Assembly: GCA_037157565.1 (NCBI GenBank)
Contig: JAZHRO010000013.1
Span: 32,740,501-32,804,500, forward strand
Source of the DNA: Thalassia testudinum
Lineage: Eukaryota; Streptophyta; Magnoliopsida; Alismatales; Hydrocharitaceae
DNA length: 64,000 nucleotides
Direction: 5' to 3'
Under the pieces are notes generated by a model. It saw nothing but the letters and a program-made list of their open reading frames with translations, did not search any database and had not been told where the DNA came from. This document shows positions 55,421 through 64,000 of this stretch, piece by piece. The position numbers and the translations under genes are program-made. Numbering within the stretch: the stretch's first letter is position 1; every line of letters begins with the position of its first letter.

Positions 55421-56427
55421 AAGAAGGAGCGGATTTGTCTGACAGAGCTAGGCACAGGTAAATCAGCAATTACATCAAGCTTAGCTCTGTCAACCTCAAT
55501 ACCCCTATTGGAGATGATATGCCCGAGAACAATTCCCTCGTGTACCATAAAATGACTTTTCTCCCAAGAAAGCACGAGGTTCGCATCAATACATCTCCGA
55601 AGGATATGGGTCAGGTTGGCAAGATAGTCATCAAAAGATGGTCCAAAGACTAAAAAGTCATCCATGAAGACCTCAAGAAAGTCACCCACCATGTCATGGA
55701 ATATCGCCAGCATACATCTCTAGAAAGTTGCTGGTGCGTTACAGAGTCCGAAAGGCATCCTTCTAAATGTGAAGGTACCGAAGGGGCAGGTAAAGGTGGT
55801 TTTCTCTTGGTCCCGGGGGTCAATTGCCATCTAGTTATATCCAGAGAATCCATCCAGGAAATAGAAAAATTTATTTCCCGCTAATCACTCCAGGATTTGG
55901 TCAATAAAAGGTAGCGGAAAGTGATCTTTCTTAGTTGTAGCATTCAGTTTCCTATAGTCTACACACACTCTCCAAGATGTAGGAGTGCGTGTAGGGATGA
56001 ATTCGCCCCTGTCATTGACACGGATTGTGAGTCACGCCTTTTTGGGCACAACATGAATTAGGCTCACCCAGGGGCTATCGCTGATCGGGTAGATTATACC
56101 CGCATCAAGCCACTTAATGATTTCCTTTTTAACGACCTCCCGCATATTAGGGTTGAGACGTCGCTGCATCTCACTGGAAGGTCGAGCCTCCTCCTCCGTA
56201 TATATACGGTGAGTGTAGTAGGAGGGGCTAATGCCAGTTAGGTCAGATAAGGACCATCCAATGGCTACCTTGTGTTCCATAAGGACCTTTGTTAGTTTGC
56301 ACTCTTGCTCCCTGGTCAATTTTGAACTAATGATTACTGGGAGCGTTTCATTTGGTCCTAAGAAAACATACTTAAGCGTGTCAGGAAGCTCTTTCAACTC
56401 GGGAGTTGATGGTGAAAGATCTGGCAT
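55421..56427 (-). pseudogene. pol: Reverse transcriptase of element D
   Basis: WLDAGIIYPISDSPWVSLIH (about 56065-56125), FLDGFSGY-type motif near 55845, and FMDDFLVFGPSFDDY (55660-55680). The FMDD pair is present. Breaks at about 56030, 55890 and 55715. The longest open piece (55030-55713, 227 codons) runs from RT into RNase H, so this copy is less decayed than the two other gag-pols in the window, and its sequence is clearly a separate family. Confidence 0.85.
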
Positions 56428-57362
56428 TTCATGGGACGAGAGTGTCCCAAGTGGATTAGATGAAAGAAGGTAGGAGGAAGAAGCTGGCCCTCAGATTGGC
56501 CAAGAAGAGGGGCCTCTTGGATTGATGGATCCAAAATCGGATAGCCCCAGTGGTCAATATGTGGGCTCAAGGTCCCCGTGTGGAGTCGCATTTTCGCCTG
56601 ATTTGGCGGGAAAGAAAGGGCAATCCGATCTTCAAGAGGGTGGACCGGCGGTGAGTAGCCCGAATATGACTCAGACCACAAGGTATGCAAAGCGGAGAAA
56701 ACCTCGTCAAAAGTCTGGTCAGGAGAAGATACGGGTAAAGGGAAGGATGGGGGAACGTCACAATATGTGTTAGTCAGGCAATGGTCTGTATTCAGAGGCA
56801 ATCCACAACAGTCAGAATAGGTCCCTATTAGTCCAATACACGCACCGACGGCCATGTCCTCGTCAAACGTGTCATCCTCGATGCAATCGCAATCAAAGTT
56901 CTTAGCTACCTTGAAGATGTTTAGCTTGAGCTTCTCAGAGCCAACGGCAATCTCAATGCAGCCCGACTCACAGTCGATATGGGCGTGGGCTGTGGCCAAG
57001 AAAGGTCGACCAAGGGTCGGACAATCAAAAAGTGAGCTAGGAACTTCCATATCCAAAACAAGAAAGTCAGCAGGAAAACAGAGACTGTTGACCTTAACCA
57101 CCATGTCTTCCACCACACCCTTCGGTATTTTGACAGAACGATCTGCCAACTGTAATGTAACAGGGGTGGGTTTCACATTTCCTAAGGCAAATTTCTCGAG
57201 CATGTTGGTTGGTATAAGATTGATGGAAGATCCTAGATCAAGTAGAGCACGGTTAAAATTGCACCCTTGGATGCTACAAGAAATAAGCGGTGTGCCCAGA
57301 TCTTTCTGCTTCGGTGGTAGATTTGACAGTATAGCACAACTCGCATGAGGTGAGAGAACCAC
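56394..57362 (-). pseudogene. Aspartic protease and linker of element D (322-codon open stretch)
   Basis: The active-site stretch ALLDLGSSINLIPTN is near 57220-57250 and LGRPFLATAHAHIDC near 57000. A long Pro/Ser-rich linker (HPLEDRIALSFPPN and on) then leads to RT. DLGSS replaces DLGAS. The ATG at 57362 is internal to the polyprotein, not a true start. This is the longest unbroken frame of any gypsy pol here. Confidence 0.82.
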
Positions 57363-57386
57363 CGGATTCCTTATTTTCTTTGACTG

Positions 57387-58265
57387 TCACTTGGGTGTAG
57401 TGTAGTCTTTGAAAAATCGGGCGACAATTGGTATATGGTCGATAGCCTCCAACAGGGGTACCTTAATTTCAACATCCCTGAATAAATTATACAGGTTATC
57501 AAAGGCCTGCGTATCCTTTTTCTTGCCTTTTGGCTTCCTCAGTAGAGCCTCAGGGAATGGGACTGATTCTGGCACTAGTTTAGGTATATCGTCCTCACGA
57601 GAATGCGGTGCGCATCTCGAATGAGAGGGCGATGAAAAAGATGGGCCAGGATCAGGTCGAGGCGAATCGACGGTTTGCTTACCACTCCTCGTAGTAATCG
57701 CATTGGACATCGCGGGTCCAGTGAGATCATAAGGCGGAGGAGGGTTCGCAATAGGGACACAGGGGTGAGGTGCAGTTGCTGCGAGATTAGCCTGAAATCT
57801 CGGTGGAATGCTCGGAGCCTGCAGAATCTGATGAACCTGCCCCTGAGAAGGTCGTACCTGTGGTTGAGGACTACGGGGTACAAAATTTCGCGGGTTAGGA
57901 ACAGGTTGGGCTGGAAGAGTGCCCTGAGATCAAGTCGCCATGAGTAGTTGACTGATCTTAGCATTCTGCTGCGCCAATTGGTGCTAAAGATAGGTCATGT
58001 TCTCTTCATGGCGCTTAGACATTTCCGTCACCATTCGCATCAGTTTATCAATAGGACTTGATGCGTGTTCTGTTTGAGGAATTCAAGGACCCGATGGCAG
58101 ATTTGCCACAGGATTAGACTGGGCCCTTGGGATGACGGGTGCAGACGGTCGCATTGGTCCACCTGCGGGGTTTTGGCGCTGCGGGTTATTGGACCATGCG
58201 AAGTTAGGATGATTTCACCACCCTGGGTTATAAGTAGCAGAGAACGGGTTGTTCCCCAAGGCGTA
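57387..58265 (-). pseudogene. gag: Gag C-terminal half of element D
   Basis: Contains the NPFSATYNPGW block (about 58220-58255, equivalent to NPFSNTYNPVW at 1033-1065), a Pro/Gln-rich stretch in several frames (57575-57964), and VPLLEAIDHIPIVARFFKDY (57387-57480) just before protease. The gag core upstream is missing and is replaced from about 58265 by microsatellite-rich sequence. Confidence 0.78.
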
Positions 58266-58990
58266 AGCGTCTTCTAAGCCAAAAGACGAGTCTGCATGTA
58301 TGTATGTATCCGAGCACACGGAGGCTTGGTCCTCCGTGTCAAAATACTGGCTTACAGAAGCCAGAAGACAAGTCCGCATGTATGTATATATATTTATGTA
58401 TATAATTGAGTGGATATATGTGTGTGTGTGTAGGTGTGAGTATATAAGGGTGTGTGTGAGTGGGAACAAGTGTGTGTGAGAGAGTACAAGTGAGTGTGTA
58501 CAAGTGGGTGTGTGTGTGTGCTCTGGCGGATGAGGGGGAGCGCAGCAGATAAGCCGTCTGCTGCGCAGCCCCGTCATCTGATGTGTAAGGAGGCACGGGC
58601 ATAGGAGGAAGTGCTCGGGTGGGGCGCTGAAGGAAGCGCCTGCGCTGTCTTCGTGCACAGGCGGGTGCGGGTAAGCACAGTGCAGCGCACTGCGTAACGC
58701 AGCGCACAGCGCTGCGAGCGGGAGCAGGCGTGGGTGCGAACATGGAGACCGGCTGGAGTGGGTGACACGGAAGAGAGAGAGCGCCAGAGCCACCGGCTAA
58801 GTGAGAAGCGAGCCAGTGGCTACAGTGTCATGTAGACCGCACGCTACAGTGCGCTACAGTGCGCTCGTGGTCTGCCAACCGGTAGCGGCCAGTTTCACGT
58901 GCTTTGTGCGCTGGGAAGCACCTGCGCACACGGGAAGAGTGTGCGCAGGGCCTACAAGCGCACGCGCGGTGCCCGGCAGCTGCTACAGGC
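58266..58990. repeat. Microsatellite- and GC-rich segment replacing the gag N-terminus
   Basis: Holds a roughly 30-bp imperfect direct repeat (58276-58306 and 58358-58388), a CACGGAGG/CCTCCGTG hairpin (about 58317-58338) between the copies, TATG/TA-rich and TG-rich runs (58376-58525), then GC-rich sequence with repeated GCGCTACAGT words. The ORF at 58215-58793 reads through the microsatellite (His/Thr/Tyr-rich) and is not a real gene. Origin unknown. Confidence 0.6.
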
Positions 58991-59651
58991 TGACTTGTGT
59001 GTTGTTAGAGCTTTTGACCTTGAAGCTCTGGCAATGGCGAAGAAGGTGATCAGCGATGAAAACGAAAGGTGAACCCACCACGCCCACCTGCTCACACAAG
59101 AGCTGGGCGGTGGTGGAACTCACAGCGGTGGTTGTGGGACCACTGTGGGTTTTCTCCTACCCACATGTGTCTCTTCTCAGCGAGAAGAGATACTGTGTAT
59201 GGAGAGGGAAAGGGGGGGAGGTTGGCTTGACGGTGGATGAAAGTGCCTATGTGTGTGTAAGGGCCTGCCCGCACAAGGGAGAGGGCCAGGGGTTTTAAAG
59301 AGGAAGAGGTATGCCAACACCATGCTGCTGATAGCACACCTCTTGCCATGCTGTTAGCAGGAGGTGTGGCGTGAAAAGGCGCGCATGCTCACTGTCCTGC
59401 AGCTGAGAGAAATTCAAAGTAAATAAAAAATGAGAAAATGGTGAAATTGCAATGTCGCACTTAATGAAGATGTTAATTAATGGTAGTGGAACGGATGGCC
59501 AATTATTCACACTCTCCTCCCCTCTCTATAAATGCATGCAGTCGTCTTTTTACAAATGCAATTATAGCTATATAAGATGCAATGGCAGTGCTAGGGAATA
59601 ACACAAGATGGTATTTTTACTGGTGTATTTTTGATGTGCAAACAGTAGGCA

Positions 59652-60669
59652 TTGATCTGAAGTAGGAGTGATAGGCAGATGTCATAGTAAAGGTTCCAGA
59701 CAAGGTTAGAGACCAATTCGGGAGATCTTTCCCCTCATCCAGGGAAGTCTGGGTCACTTGATTCCAGAGACATTGCAGGATGTAGAATTCTCCTAGGAAG
59801 TTTTGAAAGTTGTGAATAACATCCTTAACCTGGGTAGGAGGCAGATTAATGAACTTGGGAAGGAAAGAGTTGAGTGCTTTATCACCAATCTAAATGTCAG
59901 TCCAAAAATCAATGACACCCAAGTGCACTTCCCAATGAATGAAGTACTTAGGGTTGGAATAAGCATCCCTCATTTTCCTCACCTTGGCCGGAAGGATCCT
60001 CGACATCGAAAGCGCCTCACCATAGAGTTGCCTCATCAGAATAGAGTAAGGAGGGTCCTGAAATCGGATATTCCAGGCTCTTTTTTCCCTCAAAGCATCA
60101 ACAAAAAGATTGAGGTTAAGGACCCCAAGGCCGCCTTTATCAAAAGGATTGGAAATGTTCTTCTAGGCGATCCAGTGATGCTTCTTTTCATTAGGTGTGT
60201 AACCCCAAAAGAAATTCACAAAAAAGGATTCCAACTTATGAGTAATAGTGTTGGGGGTTTCCAAGATCGAGAGAGTATAAATAGGAATAGAACCCAAAAC
60301 ATGTTTAATCAAAAGGAGGCGAGATGCAGATGATAGAAGATTGGCTTTCCATCCTACCAGTTTAGCTTGGATCTTATCAATTAGGTGGTAGAAGCAAGAG
60401 TTATTAGTGCGACCCACATAAATGGGACAACCCAGATAAATAAAAGGGAAAGAACCTTGTTGGAATCCCAAAACCCATAGAGTATGAGAAAGTCTATCCA
60501 TAGGGAAATGACTCCCAAAGTAACAGAAACTTTTAGAAAGATTAATCCGTTGACCCAAAGCATCTTGGAAGTCCTGGAGGAAAGTAGCAAGATTGAAGAT
60601 AGTAGTGGGGCCTCCATTCAAAAAAGGAATGACATCTTTCGCATAAAGAAGGGCTAGCGAAGCTTGCAC
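59652..60669 (-). pseudogene. LINE reverse transcriptase, palm/thumb, and zf-RVT region
   Basis: From 60669: LALLYAKDVIPFLNGG, where LINE RTs have LLFADD, so one catalytic Asp of the YADD box is Lys here. Then LGQRINLSKSFCYFG, YLGCPIYVGR, WKANLLSSASRLLLIKHVL and SFFVNFFWGY, the usual plant LINE RT tail, and a GGLGVLNL-type motif and zf-RVT-like part (60140-59660). Stops at about 60094 and 60160 break it. It ends at the edge of element D. Confidence 0.82.
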
Positions 60670-61536
60670 ATTGCGCTTGACCGAGAAAGGATCTTCCTTT
60701 GAAAAGCCAACTCTTTAAGACCCCGAATACAAGGTTCCATAAAGAGGTCAAAAAGATAAGGCGATAACGGATCCCTTATCTGAGGCCCCTAAAAGAGTTG
60801 AAGAACTTGGAGGATATACCATCAACGAGAATGGAGGAGCCTTGATGTTCGACACAGGCAGAGATAAGGGAAATTGCTTGGGGGGAGAAGCCAAACTTGG
60901 CAAGAATCTAATAGAGGATCCCCCACTCAACACAATCGTAAGCCTTCTAAAGATCTAATTGGATAACAATATTAGAGCTGAAAACTTTGCGATCGATGTG
61001 CTGCGTAAGCTCGAAAGTTGTAGCAGCATGATCAAGAATAGACCTCCCTTTAACAAATCCAGCTTGTTCCACGGAAATCAAATTGGGAAGGAGGGTGGAC
61101 AGCCTCGTGGCGAGGATAGTAGATGCAATCTTATAAGCAACATTGCAGAGGCTAATCGGATGGAAGTCAGTGAGCGAAACGGCGTCCGATTTTTTGGGAA
61201 TCAAGGATATGAAGGTACTGGGAAAGCATTTTATAAATCTCCTCCTGGGAAGGAGCAGAAGTCAGGCAAGAGGAATCCTCGTTGGAGAGAATGGTAGGGA
61301 TATAATCCAGAAATGGGGAGAAATCATGATGCGATTCAGCCAACAAAAGCTTCTCATAGAAATCCACGGTGATCTCAGCTACCGTATTCCAAGACCCTTC
61401 ACCTATAACATCCGTAAGATTCGCTCTATTACACTTAGCAAAACTGTCTTTTAATAACAAAATGGAAGAATTTCGAATTTGATTCACCTTTATTAAGCCA
61501 ATTGATTTTAGCATTTTGGAGCAAGAAGTCTTGATA
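60670..61536 (-). pseudogene. LINE reverse transcriptase, fingers/palm part
   Basis: IPKKSDAVSLTDFHPISLCN, YKIASTILATRL and SVEQAGFVKGRSILDHA (61204-60947) are the hallmark fingers/palm motifs of plant L1-like RT. The linker from endonuclease is at 61550-61167. Stop codons at about 60946 and 60745 and frame shifts between. Confidence 0.84.
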
Positions 61537-63009
61537 CTAGGATTGGGCATCTACCAGTTCAGTGTGAACATCAGTGAGCTCAGCTGCAAGGTCATCATCC
61601 CAGTGGGATGACAACTTCCCGTCAAGCTCATCATAGAGGACTTCGAGATGAGCCACTGTGTCGTGGATATTCCCAAAAGTCGCCTTGTTCCAATGTCTTA
61701 AAACCCTCTTAAGAACAACAAGTTTGGAGTAGAAGGCATCGATAGGATCATGCAACGGATCAGAGTACACCTGAGTCCACATGTTTTCAACAATACTGCG
61801 AAAAGAAGCATCACACGGCCACATGTTTTGAAATCGGAACGGCCAAGGGAGATTTGAAGTACGCCTTGAAGAAAGTAGAGACATAGGCACGTGATCAGAA
61901 CATCGTCTGGGAAGATAGGAGCCAGAATCAATTTTGGCAAGAGCATCAGGATTAAGGACATGATCTAGTTTCTGATAAATCCTTTGACTTCCCCTTCTCC
62001 CATTACACCAAGATAGTTGGTTGCCTGCAAGTCCATGAGCTCCTCTAGCCAAAGGAGTGTGCCTCAAATGTTGAGTCCTGGAGGAGTAGGGGTTCAACAT
62101 CGTAGAAAATCGAACCACTTTGAGGCTCCACATCCAAGCAATAGTCCAGGGAAATAACATCCTTGCCCGTACACACTCCCTTCCCCCCATCCAACATATC
62201 CCCAATGGGGAGTGAATCAGAGTCAAGAGGGGGGTCAGGTGGACGGGATGGGATAGAAGGTAAATGCCCCAATCCATAATGTTAACGTTATCAGCATAAT
62301 GTTTCTTAGGCAAGTGAACTTTAAATCTAGAGTTATTTTTAGATGCAGGATCAGGCAAACTCATCATCAACGGCAAATCTTGAAAACTTCCTCCCTCATG
62401 TCCGTTCAAATCGGGCATCGAGTTGCATCGCCGATTTTTCAAAAGTCGCATTTTCACCACATTTTCAGTCGCATCATTACAGGAAGGAATCTTAATGGAA
62501 ACAACATCCAAAGGAAGACTAAGCTGCGTCAGTAAAACACACGAACGTGGCAAATCCGATGAAACTGAATGTAAAGGCAGTGGACAATCAAGAACACGAA
62601 TAGCATCATCAGAAACCACAGGCGAAGTAAGATCAGAGGATATTACCTTAGGGGAAGGCCCAGATTGAGACCCATTGGCCTCAACCTCCTTCCCCTTTGA
62701 ACGAGTGGCGATCCGCTTCACCCTCCTCCTAAGCGGAACACAACACTTCTTCCCATCCTGGGGGATCTCAGCAGAAGGATTAGGAGAAGAAGCCCCCCCA
62801 GAATTAGAAGGTAAGGAAGTTATACATGCTGGAAGATTACAATCTAAATCCCCTCCCCCAAGAATGGAAACCTCGTTCACCACAACCATCAGGAGGTCGT
62901 CTTGTCTCTGAGAGCCCTCCGAACTAGACTGCATAGCATCCACCGCCTTGGAAGGCTCGTTCTGCAACACCTGGGCAACAACGTCCCTGCGAGCTACGCC
63001 AGATCCCAT
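61537..63009 (-). pseudogene. LINE ORF2 N-terminal part with partly deleted endonuclease (490-codon open stretch)
   Basis: The first half is a Ser-rich linker with a basic patch (LRRRVKRIATRSKGKE). The second half carries the endonuclease C-terminus: LSWCNGRRGSQRIYQKLDHV, CSDHVPMSLL (catalytic SDH) and PFRFQNMWPCDASFRSIV. The N-terminal endonuclease motifs expected before it are not seen, and the 62040-62290 stretch looks like frame-shifted debris, so the nuclease is incomplete. The ATG at 63009 is probably internal, since a zinc knuckle lies upstream. Confidence 0.78.
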
Positions 63010-63150
63010 ACCTTTAGAACCTGTAGAAGAGGCCTAAAAAGGACAACCATGCAAGATGTGACTGAGTTTGGAGCATATAGAACAAAACGGAGGAGTCTTC
63101 TCATAGATGACCTGCTGGACAATTTTGGCTTTGATAAGTCTACTTTAGTG
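63010..63150 (-). pseudogene. LINE CCHC zinc knuckle (5' truncated)
   Basis: On the - strand, IVQQVIYEKTPPFCSIC is followed by KLSHILHGC: a C-x2-C-x4-H-x4-C knuckle preceded by the V-x-YE-x-x-P-x-FC pattern common before plant LINE endonucleases. A stop follows it. The match fades near 63150, the 5' truncation point. Confidence 0.72.
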
Positions 63151-64000
63151 GACTAATTTAATGTTTAAGTGCATTATTATTTGGATGAGAGATTAATTTA
63201 AAAATTTCATGTTAGATTTATCATTTTATGTATCAATTGCATTAATCCTTATATAAAATGGGTTCATTACTTATGTGATTGCAAGGTCATTTAGGAAAGG
63301 ATATTTTTTTAGTAAGTTTCATAGCAAATGTCAACCGAATATGTATTGATTTCCTAGAGATAATAAAAGGGAAGAAAGAAAAGCAAAAAAAATATCTTCC
63401 AATTCTTCCCTCTCATTTCCTTATCTCTCTCTCCCTTAAATGGCAATGGTAAATCACGATTGTTTTCCTTCCTTCTCTGACTTTCTCTCTCTCATTCTCT
63501 CTTTTTTCTCCTTATTTAATAGGGACGGCAGGACAAGGAAGCCATCTCTCCCCTCCACGGGGAAGAAGCCCCTTCTCCACATCTCCTCTCCTCAAGCAAA
63601 CCTCTCAACCTTCATCGTGCGCCTAATTCCACCACTGCGAGCCACCCAGACCATTCCACCAACGCTAGCCTTCTCAACATCCGACAAAGGGTGAAGGACT
63701 TAAGCTGTCCAACCCCTCCAACAGACGTCCAACCGAGGCCCTCACCCACGACTACGTGCCCTCCACCATGACTCCTCACGATAGTGCTCAACATCAACTG
63801 CACCAACAGCCCCGTGCGATGTCTTCCTCCCGCCACCGTGAGTTCAGCACCACCACAACAGCCACCCATGCCGACTGAAACCACCGCCAACCACCAACGC
63901 GCGCACAAGAAGCCACCTCTGCTCGCCTCCGCCCTCTCCTCCACGCGCCAACACCTCCACGCACCCACAAGCGTCACCCTTGTAGCACACACCTCCAAGG
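63151..64000. other. Unassigned sequence at the right edge
   Basis: AT-rich to 63400, then a CT-rich stretch with TCTCTCTC runs (63420-63510) and a GC-rich, CACC-rich part to the end. The pattern recalls the LTR middles in this window, so another LTR is possible. ORFs at 63440-63694 (+) and 63612-63998 (-) lack recognisable domains. Confidence 0.4.

Larger units (their letters stand above)
52379..59651 (-). mobile_element. Damaged Athila-like element D inserted in the LINE
   Basis: LTR sequence at 52379-54038 and 58991-59651 surrounds a - strand gag-pol fragment at 54039 to about 58265. Possible termini are TGCCTACT (52379) and AGTAGGCA (59651), an 8-bp inverted pair, but no 5-bp duplication was found, so the ends are less sure than the others. 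The left LTR part holds the shared box (52476-52497), a TTC-rich tract (52560-53210) and the central hairpin in its longest perfect form (53502-53525). The two LTR parts overlap by only 64 bp (53975-54038 and 58991-59054, six differences). Primer site, leader and both LTR/internal junctions are gone. Confidence 0.72.
47092..63150 (-). mobile_element. 5'-truncated L1-like LINE, split by LTR elements
   Basis: LINE parts on the - strand run from about 63150 to 59652, 52378 to 52032 and 47575 to 47092. Order: zinc knuckle, endonuclease remnant, reverse transcriptase, zf-RVT region, RNase H, then a 12-base poly(A) (T run at 47092-47103). The RNase H parts on either side of the solo LTR at 47576-52031 join in frame at the duplicated GCAGC, which shows they were one gene. 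The upstream ORF and 5' UTR are missing, usual for LINEs. Target duplications of the LINE itself were not found. Confidence 0.82.

Noticed and set aside
52379..59651. TGCCTACT...AGTAGGCA as the terminal inverted repeats of a DNA transposon
   Set aside because: Contents are LTR and gypsy gag-pol; no flanking duplication of transposon type was found. Kept only as possible LTR edges.
63440..63998. First exon of a host gene at the right edge
   Set aside because: CT-rich and CACC-rich composition resembles LTR middles here; no domain or splice context could be supported.

Overview
This window is eukaryotic nuclear DNA from a flowering plant with a repeat-rich genome. It contains almost nothing but transposable elements nested in one another. 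The plant call rests on plant-restricted lineages: Athila-like Ty3/gypsy elements primed by tRNA-Asp, a Sirevirus-like Ty1/copia derivative primed by initiator tRNA-Met with several polypurine tracts, a CACTA-type transposon end, and an L1-like LINE with a plant-type C-terminal RNase H. I could not fix the species, and I see no convincing host gene, tRNA, rRNA or CRISPR array. All boundaries, duplications and differences below were read by eye.

Layout. 1-4264: decayed gag-pol of an Athila-like element (+ strand), broken abruptly at 4264. 4265-6899: leader, primer-binding site and 5' LTR of a different Athila-like element on the - strand. 6900-11002: G-rich sequence holding two solo LTRs, each with a perfect 5-bp target-site duplication (7059-9279, GGGGC; 9472-10867, AGGGT). 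11003 to about 13740: a + oriented Athila-type LTR. About 13740-13982 and 45550-46059: the two parts of a CACTA-type right end, split by a complete - strand Athila-like element at 13983-45544 with perfect AAGAC duplications. That element's left (3') LTR is in turn split at 15830/33886 by the main feature of the window, a tandem array of a Sirevirus-like element at 15831-33885. 46060-47091: unassigned AT-rich DNA. 47092 to about 63150: one 5'-truncated LINE on the - strand, split by a solo LTR (47576-52031, GCAGC duplications, itself holding another solo LTR at 48634-50316 with AGTAT duplications) and by a damaged Athila-like element at about 52379-59651. 63150-64000: unassigned.

The array is the standout. 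It is LTR-(internal-LTR) repeated five times: six 1750-bp LTRs and five 1511-bp internal regions, an exact 3261-bp period with no length change over 18,055 bp. Every internal region carries the same intact 376-codon gag-like ORF and no pol. The whole array, not each unit, has one 5-bp target duplication (AACAT/GACAT), so one insertion expanded in place. The few differences among the six LTRs form a one-way mosaic (3'-LTR type on the left, 5'-LTR type on the right), which is what unequal LTR-LTR crossing-over should leave. Each LTR also holds about 16 copies of an AGACGTC palindrome upstream of its TATA box, so roughly 100 sites are packed in the array.

Order of events from nesting: LINE and CACTA fragments first, then Athila-like elements (the LTR pair of the 13983-45544 element differs by about 4% over the first 140 bp), then the Sirevirus-like insertion and its tandem expansion (outer LTRs differ at about five of 1750 positions).
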